A stretch of DNA of 11,786 bases from an uncultured Emergencia sp. (GTDB taxonomy: Bacteria; Bacillota; Clostridia; Peptostreptococcales; Anaerovoracaceae). Positions 1-6,455 of the stretch are shown here, piece by piece. Position numbers and translations under genes: made by a program. The DNA lies in NCBI GenBank assembly GCA_937997955.1, contig CALLDR010000204.1, positions 1-11,786 of the forward strand, given 5' to 3'. The number at the start of each line of letters is the position of its first letter. The first letter of the stretch is position 1. Below the pieces are notes generated by a model. It searched no databases. It was given only the letters and a program-made list of their open reading frames with translations, and was not told where the DNA came from.

Positions 1-36
1 AGTTTGATAGGGGTTTTCAGTTTCACCTGATAATAA

Positions 37-53
37 AGCAAGCGGCGTGCCAA
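37..53 (-). promoter_or_regulatory. Sigma-54 (-24/-12) promoter reading off the left edge
   Basis: Read on the minus strand this is TTGGCACGCCGCTTGCT, which matches the sigma-54 consensus (TGGCACG-N4-TTGCW) at every conserved position. GG (51/50) and GC (39/38) have the required 12-bp register. The predicted transcription start is near base 26, so the target gene lies left of the window and is not visible. The promoter lies just beyond the end and terminator of the sigma-54 activator gene, a common arrangement for an activator and its target operon. That this activator drives it is inference. Confidence 0.8.
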
Positions 54-122
54 AATCAAATACGCCTCCGAATGCCGCTTAAAGGTTGAAAATCTCCTTT
101 TTATTTAATAAAATGGCAAAAC

Positions 123-164
123 AAAAGGGTCTTTAGGGGTTTTCGCACACCTATTGACCCTTTT
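123..164 (-). terminator. Rho-independent terminator of the sigma-54 activator gene
   Basis: A 9-bp stem (AAAAGGGTC at 123-131 with GACCCTTTT at 156-164) encloses a shorter inner stem (TAGG 134-137 with CCTA 150-153, plus two further pairs). On the minus strand the stem is followed by TTTTGTTTT. It starts 4 bp beyond the stop codon of the regulator. The left arm also contains one copy of an 11-bp repeat that recurs at 8-18. Confidence 0.65.
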
Positions 165-168
165 ATCC

Positions 169-2229
169 CTATTTTCTGTTTTTCATCAGCAGTTCCTGGC
201 CCCGGTCCGTCAACAGACTTCCCCGGCGTCCTTTATAGGATACGATGTAGCCTTTTTCATTGAGAGCACACAGGCAGCGCCGAATTTCCTGTTCTGTCGC
301 GAAAAGGCCACGTGCTCTGGCTCGCTGCAACAGCGCCTTTCTTCCGATATGCATCTGCTTTCTCTGGCACTCTTCTATTTCTGTCAGAATAAACAGATAC
401 AATTCCTCCTCCGCCATATTTTTCGGCAAAGTGAAAGGTTCCAACTCTGGCGGCTGCGTTGCGTAATCATCCAAGGAGAGCGGGGCAGTTCCAAAAAAGA
501 ACGGAACGTCCTCTGCGTCAACCCATGGCTTCCCCAAATTCGCAAGATACTCGGTGATATTCTTCACTTCCCTCACATTACCCGGCCAGTCATAACTCCG
601 AAGTTTTTTCTCAGCCCGTTCTGTCAGCCGAAAATCAGCACCAATGGCCGCCTTCATTTCATGCATCAAAAGAAAAACGTCTTCTTCCCGCTGGCGAAGC
701 GGCGGTATGTAGATAGGCAGAACGCAGATCCGATAGTAAAGATCTCTGCGAAAAGTCCCTTTCTCTACCATTCGCTGCAGATTCCGGTTGGTAGCGCATA
801 TAATTCGCACATCTACATCTATCAAATCCTTCCCGCCAACTTTACGGATCTTCTGCTCCTCAATAGCTCGCAGCAGCTTTGCCTGCATCTGCATGGGCAG
901 CTCCCCGATCTCGTCCAAAAACAGCGTTCCCTTATGAGCCAGCTCAAAGAGACCGATCTTGCCGCCCTTTTTCGCGCCGGAAAAGGCTCCCTCTTCATAT
1001 CCGTAGAGCTCGCTTTCCAGCAGATTTTCCGGCAGGGCGGAGCAGTTGATGGCTACGAACAGATAGTCCTTCCTCGACGAATAGTTGTGAATGGACTGGG
1101 CGAACAGCTCCTTGCCCGTGCCGCTTTCGCCGAACAGGCAGATGCTGGACTCAGACCGGGCCATGCGCATGGCGATCTTCTTGGCCGCCTCGATGGCCTC
1201 GCTTTCCCCTAAAATCTGATCAAAGGTGTAGGCAGCCTTGTGCCCGTAGCCTCTGATTTTGCTGCGCAGCTTATGCTGACGATCTTCGGTCTTGTTAAAA
1301 TACTCCAGTACTATAATGTAGCCTTTCCGCTCTCCCTCCACCTCCATGTCAGACACTGTCGCAATGACTTCACGCCCATTGACACTGATCAGTCGTTCTG
1401 ACAATGTTTCAACAAAGGCCGTTCGACTGCTCTCGTTGAATTCAGGAAATATATCTGTCATCCGAAAGCCTTTTAGCAATTCGCCACGGGTCTCTAACAT
1501 TTTCCCCGCCATATCATTGGCCAAATATATCTTTCCTGCCATATCAGTAATGACAATCCCCTGCTTCATCAGCTTCAGTACGCCATTTAATTGAACAGAC
1601 AGATAGCTCCGTTCCCCCAATATCCTTTCCAGTCCCGGATTAAACACAACCAAATCCTCCATCCGTCTTTTCGCGGCTTCGCTTTCAAACGGATCTTCCA
1701 CGCCGATGGCCCGAGCTACTTTATAAATCGAATTAGGCTCTACCGATCGGTTCCCAAGGTCGATAACGGTAGATATCGATTTTGGCACCAGCGCCGCTTC
1801 CCCTGTGGTTATCGCCACCTTCACACTCTCATCACATTCGCATCCAGGATAATAAGGAATCAATTCCAAATATTCCATACCAATACTGTAAATCAGATTA
1901 ATTACCTCCATACAATAACGATAATCCAGATTTACTAGCAGCGCCCGCGTGTTTTCAGGCAATTTTCTTAGTTCGTCCACCATCTTTTTATTCAAAGTAG
2001 CTTCAATGATGATCATCTTAGCCTGTTCCCTCACTTTACGTTTGACTGCCTGAAAGATGTTAAAGTTCGAGAGTAGAACATATTCTTCCGGAATCACCTC
2101 CAACGCTTCAACTTCTTCCAGCAAGTAACAGCGAAACACAGCCTCTTTTTCAAAGTATACCTTCAGATCATTGGCAAGATATGAAGCATATTCTCTGGTT
2201 TTTGCAACAATCGCAATTTGTTTCATCAT
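169..2229 (-). CDS. Sigma-54-dependent enhancer-binding transcriptional regulator with PAS, AAA+ and C-terminal winged-helix-like domains
   Basis: This is a cytoplasmic activator of sigma-54 RNA polymerase. The start at 2229 (686 aa) is preferred because GGAG at 2239-2236 sits 6 nt before it; the upstream ATG at 2244 has no ribosome binding site. Residues 1 to about 190 form a putative sensor region of unclear family, perhaps PrpR_N-like, with a PYYPG motif near 125. A PAS-like domain spans about 210-310. The AAA+ core has Walker A GESGTGKE (about 367), the sigma-54 contact loop as GAFSGA rather than GAFTGA (about 414), Walker B TLFLDEIGE (about 435), the FRRDLYYR region (about 493) and WPGNVRE (about 548). 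The last 80 residues resemble a winged helix (EQEIRRCLCALNEKGYIVSY) rather than a Fis-type HTH. The ligand is unknown. Likely targets are the sigma-54 promoters at 37-53 and 7271-7287, by proximity only. Confidence 0.9.
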   Translation of the reverse strand: MMKQIAIVAKTREYASYLANDLKVYFEKEAVFRCYLLEEVEALEVIPEEYVLLSNFNIFQAVKRKVREQAKMIIIEATLNKKMVDELRKLPENTRALLVNLDYRYCMEVINLIYSIGMEYLELIPYYPGCECDESVKVAITTGEAALVPKSISTVIDLGNRSVEPNSIYKVARAIGVEDPFESEAAKRRMEDLVVFNPGLERILGERSYLSVQLNGVLKLMKQGIVITDMAGKIYLANDMAGKMLETRGELLKGFRMTDIFPEFNESSRTAFVETLSERLISVNGREVIATVSDMEVEGERKGYIIVLEYFNKTEDRQHKLRSKIRGYGHKAAYTFDQILGESEAIEAAKKIAMRMARSESSICLFGESGTGKELFAQSIHNYSSRKDYLFVAINCSALPENLLESELYGYEEGAFSGAKKGGKIGLFELAHKGTLFLDEIGELPMQMQAKLLRAIEEQKIRKVGGKDLIDVDVRIICATNRNLQRMVEKGTFRRDLYYRICVLPIYIPPLRQREEDVFLLMHEMKAAIGADFRLTERAEKKLRSYDWPGNVREVKNITEYLANLGKPWVDAEDVPFFFGTAPLSLDDYATQPPELEPFTLPKNMAEEELYLFILTEIEECQRKQMHIGRKALLQRARARGLFATEQEIRRCLCALNEKGYIVSYKGRRGSLLTDRGQELLMKNRK

Positions 2230-2278
2230 GCATTTCTCCATCATCTTACATCAAAATAAATTCGTCGATTCTATAATA

Positions 2279-2307
2279 AATTTATCTGATTATATAGTTA
2301 CTGTCAA
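2279..2307 (-). promoter_or_regulatory. Housekeeping promoter for the sigma-54 activator gene
   Basis: The minus strand has a perfect -35 TTGACA at 2307-2302, a 17-bp spacer, and TAAATT at 2284-2279 (4 of 6 matches to TATAAT). This leaves a leader of about 45 nt before the start at 2229. It suggests the regulator itself is made constitutively from the main sigma factor. Confidence 0.5.
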
Positions 2308-2409
2308 GCTATCGCGAATCTTTATTCTTTATTTTTTTGCATCGAAATTGGGAAGTCATGTTGAAAATCAAAATAAAATGCCGCCGGTCTTTTTTCTCAG
2401 CAAAATTTA

Positions 2410-2418
2410 TGATATACT
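2410..2418 (+). promoter_or_regulatory. Extended -10 promoter for birA
   Basis: TGATATACT is an extended -10 element (TG-n-TATACT, five of six matches to TATAAT) about 42 bp before the birA start. The -35 position holds only a T-run. ATGAT and ATCAT flank the -10 as a small inverted repeat (2409-2425). It does not resemble the usual BirA operator, so autoregulation cannot be claimed. Confidence 0.45.
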
Positions 2419-2459
2419 AAATCATACCATTATAAAAAACAGCCTACCAGGAGGATCCT

Positions 2460-3437
2460 ATGTCAACGAGAACAGACCTTTTGAAACTGCTCAGTGAAAA
2501 TACAGGCACCTACCTCTCCGGCCAGAAAATAGGAGAGGAACTGCAGGTTTCCAGAAACGCGGTGTGGAAAGCCATGCAGCAGCTGAAAAACGAAGGCTAC
2601 CACATCGAAAGCAAGCCCAGCACCGGCTACCGGCTCCGCTCCAAGAGCAACATGCTGACGGCGGACGCGGTCAGCGGCTATCTGCGTTATCCATGCGATC
2701 TGCAGGTCTTCGACGCGGTGGACTCCACCAACAACGTAGCAAAGGAAGTTTCCATCGGGGACAAGCCGGTCATGGTCATCGCCAACAAGCAGACCGCCGG
2801 CCGCGGCCGCCTGGGCCGGAGCTTTGAATCCCCCGCGGGAACCGGCCTCTATATGACCATCGCCCTGCGCCCGGACTTTGATCTGGACAAGGCTCTCTTT
2901 GTCACCATGGCCGCCGCCGTAGCTGTGGCCCGCGCCGCTGAGGCAGTCGCTGGAACTAAGACCAGGATCAATTGGGTCAACGACGTCTTCTATCAGAACA
3001 AAAAGATCTGCGGCATTCTCACAGAGGCCCAGACCAACTTTGAAAACGGCAGCATCGAACGGCTGGTCATCGGCATCGGCGTCAACTGCTTTCCGGGCAG
3101 CTTCCCGCCGGAGCTGGACAACATCGCCGGCTGCCTCTCCCGGACAAAGAACAGCTTTTCCCGCGCTGAGCTGGCGGCGGAGATCTACAGCCAGCTGATG
3201 GAGATCCTGACCAAAGACCTTCAGTCCAGAGATTTTCTGCGGGAATACCGCGCCCGCTGCTTCATTCTGGGAAAGAACATCACCGTTCATCCGAACCTGA
3301 GCGAGAAAGGCATACGGGCCCGCGCCATCGACATCGACGACAACGGCGGCCTGGTGGTAGAATATCTGGAGGGCCGCAAAAACCGGCAGATGGAGACTCT
3401 GACCACAGGAGAAGTATCCGTGCGGCTGGACGAGTAA
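2460..3437 (+). CDS. birA: Biotin-[acetyl-CoA-carboxylase] ligase / biotin operon repressor
   Basis: It makes biotinyl-5'-AMP and transfers biotin to carrier lysines of biotin enzymes. At 325 aa it is the two-function type with an N-terminal helix-turn-helix (about residues 5-60; GEELQVSRNAVWKAMQQLK is the HTH_11 pattern), so it may also repress biotin genes. The catalytic domain shows the biotinyl-AMP binding loop GRGRLGRSF (114-122), with Phe where many homologues have Trp. It also has INWVNDVF (170-177), KKICGIL with the expected catalytic Lys near 182, and GIGVN (205-209). The BPL C-terminal domain covers roughly 270-325. The start is supported by AGGAGG 7 nt upstream. It stands alone, divergent from the sigma-54 regulator and convergent with the toxin-antitoxin pair; no biotin synthesis genes are visible. 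Confidence 0.95.
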   Translation: MSTRTDLLKLLSENTGTYLSGQKIGEELQVSRNAVWKAMQQLKNEGYHIESKPSTGYRLRSKSNMLTADAVSGYLRYPCDLQVFDAVDSTNNVAKEVSIGDKPVMVIANKQTAGRGRLGRSFESPAGTGLYMTIALRPDFDLDKALFVTMAAAVAVARAAEAVAGTKTRINWVNDVFYQNKKICGILTEAQTNFENGSIERLVIGIGVNCFPGSFPPELDNIAGCLSRTKNSFSRAELAAEIYSQLMEILTKDLQSRDFLREYRARCFILGKNITVHPNLSEKGIRARAIDIDDNGGLVVEYLEGRKNRQMETLTTGEVSVRLDE

Positions 3438-3448
3438 TTCCACGAAAC

Positions 3449-3475
3449 CAAGATAAACAAGACAAGCAAGACAAA
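3449..3475 (+). repeat. 9-bp tandem repeat, three units, after birA
   Basis: The units are CAAGATAAA, CAAGACAAG and CAAGACAAA, followed by a degenerate fourth (CAAAGAAAC). It begins 12 bp after the birA stop, so it is not translated in that frame. On the minus strand it gives a T-rich run directly after the hairpin at 3481-3526 and may support termination from that side. Confidence 0.6.
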
Positions 3476-3480
3476 CAAAG

Positions 3481-3526
3481 AAACTCCCCTGCGCAGCTTT
3501 CTGTGATGTGTCCAGAGGAGTTTTTT
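3481..3526. terminator. Bidirectional terminator between birA and the HEPN gene
   Basis: AAACTCC at 3481-3487 pairs with GGAGTTT at 3517-3523, extended by CTG/CAG inside. On the plus strand a T6 run (3521-3526) follows, which fits birA. On the minus strand the hairpin is followed by TTTCTTTGTTTG, which fits the convergent HEPN/MNT transcript. Confidence 0.7.
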
Positions 3527-3625
3527 CTATATGTCAAAAAGCCGGTTCTTCCACAGGATTTTAACCTGATCCACAACCGCATATGTCAACGAATTGCCGA
3601 TATTTCAGCGGAAGCAAGGGCAATC

Positions 3626-4036
3626 TCATTCCCAATCGCTTTCCGCTTCTTCAAGCTTCTTCACCAGGACATCTTCAAGCGCGGCAAAAGCAGGGATAAA
3701 GCTGTCTCGAATGAGCAGGAGCATTTCGTCAATTCTCTCTTCATCATATTCATGAACGGAAGCATTACGCTTTCTCAGCATAAGAAGCCAGCCTGCGGAA
3801 TCGTTGACAAATCCAAGCTTATATCCCAGCTGCAGGATTTCCCTTGGCGATCCCGTTTCCGAGCCCGCCGCCCCATGGAGCCGGAGTATCTCCTGCAGCG
3901 CCTTCCAGGCGAGCTCAAAGGTCAGATTGAACTGCCCGATAACTCCCGTTCTGTATATATCATCATTGACCGCCAATTCAAAATCGGCACCTTTCAGGAC
4001 GTTAAGACAATTTGTAAAATTATCGAGCTTTTTCAT
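3626..4036 (-). CDS. HEPN-domain toxin / nucleotidyltransferase-substrate-binding protein (HI0074/HepT family)
   Basis: This is a 136-aa, mostly helical HEPN protein, by family a ribonuclease toxin held in check by the partner nucleotidyltransferase. The diagnostic motif is RNASVHEY (R90, H95, Y97), an exact Rx4HxY. In the studied Shewanella HepT the Arg and His form the RNase site and the Tyr is the residue AMPylated by MntA. The start at 4036 is chosen because AAGGAG lies 9 nt upstream; the in-frame ATG at 4066 has no such site. The first 17 bases overlap the end of the upstream MNT gene, so the two are translationally coupled. The activity is inferred from family; some HI0073/HI0074 pairs have no tested toxicity. 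Confidence 0.85.
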   Translation of the reverse strand: MKKLDNFTNCLNVLKGADFELAVNDDIYRTGVIGQFNLTFELAWKALQEILRLHGAAGSETGSPREILQLGYKLGFVNDSAGWLLMLRKRNASVHEYDEERIDEMLLLIRDSFIPAFAALEDVLVKKLEEAESDWE

Positions 4037-4313
4037 ATATAACAACTCCTTCTGTTTCAATCGCACGCATCAATTCATCAGATACGCCGGGGCCAAGGTC
4101 AACTATATCAAAGGAAAGAAGCGAATAGGTTTTTTCTTTGATGTCCAAATAGAATCCCTCAAAATTCCCGCCGCTTACAGCAATATCAATGTCGCTTCTT
4201 TCTGTATTTGTTCCTCTTGCCCGTGAGCCAAAAAGGACTACGCGCTCGATGCCGTGTTTCAAAGCAAACGCGGAAATATCCTTTAAAACTCTTTCCGGAA
4301 GATTATATTTCAT
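4020..4313 (-). CDS. MNT-domain nucleotidyltransferase, antitoxin (MntA type)
   Basis: This is a 97-aa minimal nucleotidyltransferase. It has the full catalytic signature GSx10DxD: G29-S30, then D41 and D43 (SDIDIAV). A third acidic residue is expected at D69 or D72 in the FDIVDL strand. In type VII toxin-antitoxin systems this protein transfers AMP onto the HEPN toxin to inactivate it. The start is supported by GGAGGT 8 nt upstream. It is the first gene of a two-gene unit with the HEPN gene. All catalytic residues are present, so the pair looks intact. The alternative is an uncharacterised HI0073-like nucleotidyltransferase of the same fold. Confidence 0.88.
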   Translation of the reverse strand: MKYNLPERVLKDISAFALKHGIERVVLFGSRARGTNTERSDIDIAVSGGNFEGFYLDIKEKTYSLLSFDIVDLGPGVSDELMRAIETEGVVIYEKAR

Positions 4314-4360
4314 ATCCGCTCACCTCCGTCACACACACTTTTCTCATATTCCCCACGAGC

Positions 4361-4389
4361 ATTATACAACATCTGGAAGCCAAATGCAA
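4361..4389 (-). promoter_or_regulatory. Promoter for the MNT/HEPN pair
   Basis: On the minus strand there is a perfect TATAAT (4366-4361) preceded, after 17 bp, by TTGCAT (4389-4384), a partial -35. This leaves a leader of about 40 nt before the MNT start. No clear operator palindrome was seen around it. Confidence 0.5.
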
Positions 4390-4455
4390 CTTGACACTAT
4401 CGTAAAGGTCCTATGCGGCTTTTCTGAAACAAAAGTATCTCCCTGCAGATACAGC

Positions 4456-4491
4456 AAAACCGAAGGTGCGCGCTTGGCGTCCTTCGGTTTT
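4456..4491 (-). terminator. Strong rho-independent terminator of the racemase-peptidase operon
   Basis: A perfect 11-bp inverted repeat (AAAACCGAAGG 4456-4466, CCTTCGGTTTT 4481-4491) surrounds a 14-nt GC-rich loop. It lies 53 bp past the stop of the M55 peptidase gene and ends in TTTT on the minus strand. It is symmetrical and could also act on plus-strand transcripts. Confidence 0.8.
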
Positions 4492-4544
4492 GATTCTTTT
4501 CTTCTTTTTGCCCGAGGCATATCTTTTGATACGCCAGTCACGTT

Positions 4545-5345
4545 TTATAAGCCTAGCATAAACATTCTCGCTACGGCCAGTTCCATAGGATCTGGCTTTG
4601 TTACCTTGACGGTATATTTGTCCACCCTCTCGGCACCCGGATACCACGCGGATGACTTAGCCCTCTGAAAATCCTTGAAGCAGATCTCCATGGTATACTC
4701 GTCTGCCAGCGGCTTGGCCTTTGGCAGCGGCTGTGAAAGAACTCTCGCCGTCTCCGCTTCGATCTCATCAATGACATCCTGGGGATGCCTGTTCCAGGTG
4801 GCGTTTCCGATACCGCTTTTGGCCGCCACGGTAACCAGGCCCGGATACTGGGCTGACGCGTCATCGCAGATACCCTTGTCTCCCGTCAGAAGCAGGGACG
4901 GTACGCCAAAGTAGTCTGCCAGCGTATAGTTCAGAGTGAACTCAGAAGCATATTCTCCGTTAATTTTGATCCAGTTGAACAGGTAATCCTCTCCCGTATG
5001 CTTCAGCGGGCTGGTATCCGTCCATGCTCCCGAATGATAGCCGATATACAGGATTCCGTCATACGTATCGTCCAGGCCTCCCATCATGGAGAAAGGATCA
5101 CTCATCCACCCGCGAATCAGCTGTGTTCCCCGAGGAAGCAGGTCAGGGTCGATGTTCATGGCGTCCTCATGACCGTCTTTGACGACGACCTCCCAGCCTG
5201 CCGCCAGCGCGCCTCTGCAGGCCGCCGCCACTTCCAGAGACATCTGTCTGCAGGCAGCTTCATAATCCTTGCCGCCGTACCGGGTGGACTCCCAAGTGGT
5301 CACGCCGGTGACGCCTTCTATATCCGCACTGATAAAAACTTTCAT
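4545..5345 (-). CDS. dppA: D-aminopeptidase, M55 family (DppA type)
   Basis: This is a zinc aminopeptidase that by family releases N-terminal D-amino acids, typically from D-Ala-D-Ala-like dipeptides. At 266 aa it has normal length and all key residues align with Bacillus subtilis DppA. The N-terminal ADIEGVTG supplies zinc ligands D8 and E10; the others are H59 (KDGHE), H104 (IGYHSGA) and E135 (EYASEF), and the proposed catalytic H116 lies in SPLKHT. The start at 5345 follows GAGGT by 6 nt; a TTG 15 bp upstream is in frame but overlaps the previous gene's stop. It begins 11 nt after the S58 peptidase gene and is last in the operon. No signal peptide is seen, so it is cytoplasmic. Note that dppA here is the Bacillus name, not the E. 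coli binding protein. Confidence 0.93.
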   Translation of the reverse strand: MKVFISADIEGVTGVTTWESTRYGGKDYEAACRQMSLEVAAACRGALAAGWEVVVKDGHEDAMNIDPDLLPRGTQLIRGWMSDPFSMMGGLDDTYDGILYIGYHSGAWTDTSPLKHTGEDYLFNWIKINGEYASEFTLNYTLADYFGVPSLLLTGDKGICDDASAQYPGLVTVAAKSGIGNATWNRHPQDVIDEIEAETARVLSQPLPKAKPLADEYTMEICFKDFQRAKSSAWYPGAERVDKYTVKVTKPDPMELAVARMFMLGL

Positions 5346-5356
5346 CTGTTCACCTC

Positions 5357-6385
5357 TCAAATAAACTCTCTCAAACCGTACAGTGTCTTTCCACGGATGC
5401 CTTTGACCGTCTCCGCGTGATACAGGGAGCTGATAACAGCTTCCTCTACCGCCTCTGCTGTAGCCTCAAAGATGCTGTCCAAAGCGTCGTCGTGAACCAT
5501 CTTAGTTTCCACAATGCCGCTCTCGCAATAATGAGGTACGATATTGCTGGTGGAGAAGGCTATCGCGATATCTCCGCTTCCGTTGCCCAGATAAGATCCT
5601 ACTCTTCCCAGACCTACGGTAGCCCGTTTCGCCACGCGGCGCAGCTGACGGTCGCTGAGCGGCAGATCTGTGCCGATCACGATGATCACAGAACCCTTAT
5701 CTTTGCTGTCTTCCGTTTTCGGAATCGGCGTGGAGATCTTCTGTCCGTCGATGCGCAGGTTGCCAAGCTCTCCGAAGTTGGACATCAAAATGGCTCCCAG
5801 GGTGTACTCCTGATCCTTTACTTTTACCATTCTCGAAGCTGAGCCGATGCCGCCTTTGATGCCCATGCAGCACATGCCCGTGCCAGAACCGACGCCGCCT
5901 TCCTCAAAATCGTCACCCGCGTTTTTCAGCGCGTCGAGGACGTCCTCCTCTGTTACGTGCATGCCGCGGATATCGTTGAGCACGCCGTCATTACACTCTG
6001 TCACCACGCAGTTTACCGTGCAGGTGGTGACGCCGATGTCCTCGTTGTCGGCCAGCATATATCTCAGCGATGCGTTGAGCGCTGTGCCGACGCTGAACGT
6101 ATTGGTCATGATGATCGGTGACTCGATATTTCCCAGCTCTTCGATCTGCACCAGGCCGGCGCTTTTGCCGAACCCGTTGATCACGGACACGCCTGCCGCG
6201 ACCTTGTCTTTGAACAGGTTCCCTTCATGGGGCAGAATCGCCGTTACGCCCGTATGGATATCCTTCTCGTCGTCCTGCAGCGTTACATGTCCCACTTTCA
6301 CGCCAGGTACATCGGTAATCAGGTTTCTCTTCCCTTTTGGGTACTTATTATGAATCTTTGCTCTGTTGTTTTCAGGCAGTCCCAT
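5357..6385 (-). CDS. S58 (DmpA/BapA, P1) family aminopeptidase
   Basis: This is a 342-aa N-terminal-nucleophile peptidase of the DmpA (L-aminopeptidase/D-esterase) and beta-aminopeptidase family. The precursor cuts itself before a serine that becomes the nucleophile. Here the site is predicted at G231-S232 within KGSVIIVIGTDLPL, giving subunits of about 231 and 111 residues. Other family marks are the N-terminal ITDVPGVKVGH (23-33), the strand TNTFSVGTALN (94-104), GVGSGTG (164-170) and SNFGELGNL (202-210). The start is supported by GAGGAGG 7 nt upstream. It lies between the racemase and M55 genes, which favours a role in peptides with D- or other unusual residues. The true substrate (L-amino amide, D-ester or beta-peptide) cannot be told from sequence. 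Confidence 0.92.
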   Translation of the reverse strand: MGLPENNRAKIHNKYPKGKRNLITDVPGVKVGHVTLQDDEKDIHTGVTAILPHEGNLFKDKVAAGVSVINGFGKSAGLVQIEELGNIESPIIMTNTFSVGTALNASLRYMLADNEDIGVTTCTVNCVVTECNDGVLNDIRGMHVTEEDVLDALKNAGDDFEEGGVGSGTGMCCMGIKGGIGSASRMVKVKDQEYTLGAILMSNFGELGNLRIDGQKISTPIPKTEDSKDKGSVIIVIGTDLPLSDRQLRRVAKRATVGLGRVGSYLGNGSGDIAIAFSTSNIVPHYCESGIVETKMVHDDALDSIFEATAEAVEEAVISSLYHAETVKGIRGKTLYGLREFI

Positions 6386-6455
6386 CTTCGCTCCTCCTCT
6401 TTGTTGTTATACTTTTATAAATGCGCACGATTTTTCTTACCATTGTACCTGTCGG

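Noticed and set aside
154..1212. Long plus-strand open frame of 352 codons opposite the sigma-54 activator
   Set aside because: It has no recognisable motif and lies wholly antisense to the activator's strongly conserved AAA+ domain, so it is a shadow frame.
2172..2188. Plus-strand TTGGCAAGATATGAAGC as a further sigma-54 site
   Set aside because: The -12 GC is one base out of register, the match to TGGCAC is incomplete, and it lies inside the activator's coding sequence.
2171..2497. 108-codon plus-strand frame between the regulator and birA
   Set aside because: It overlaps the 5' ends of both genes and their promoters, lacks a ribosome binding site and has no recognisable protein pattern.
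2463..3443. 326-codon minus-strand frame opposite birA
   Set aside because: It is a mirror of a GC-rich gene, with low-complexity Ala/Gly/Asp composition and no family motif; birA on the plus strand has all expected motifs.
3529..3589. Repeated ATATGTCAA (3529-3537 and 3581-3589) as a mobile-element footprint
   Set aside because: It is only 9 bp, with no inverted ends or transposase remnant nearby; chance is a fair explanation.
3527..3625. Gap between the birA terminator and the HEPN gene as a hidden small gene or RNA
   Set aside because: No ribosome site with a credible frame, no promoter and no strong structure seen.
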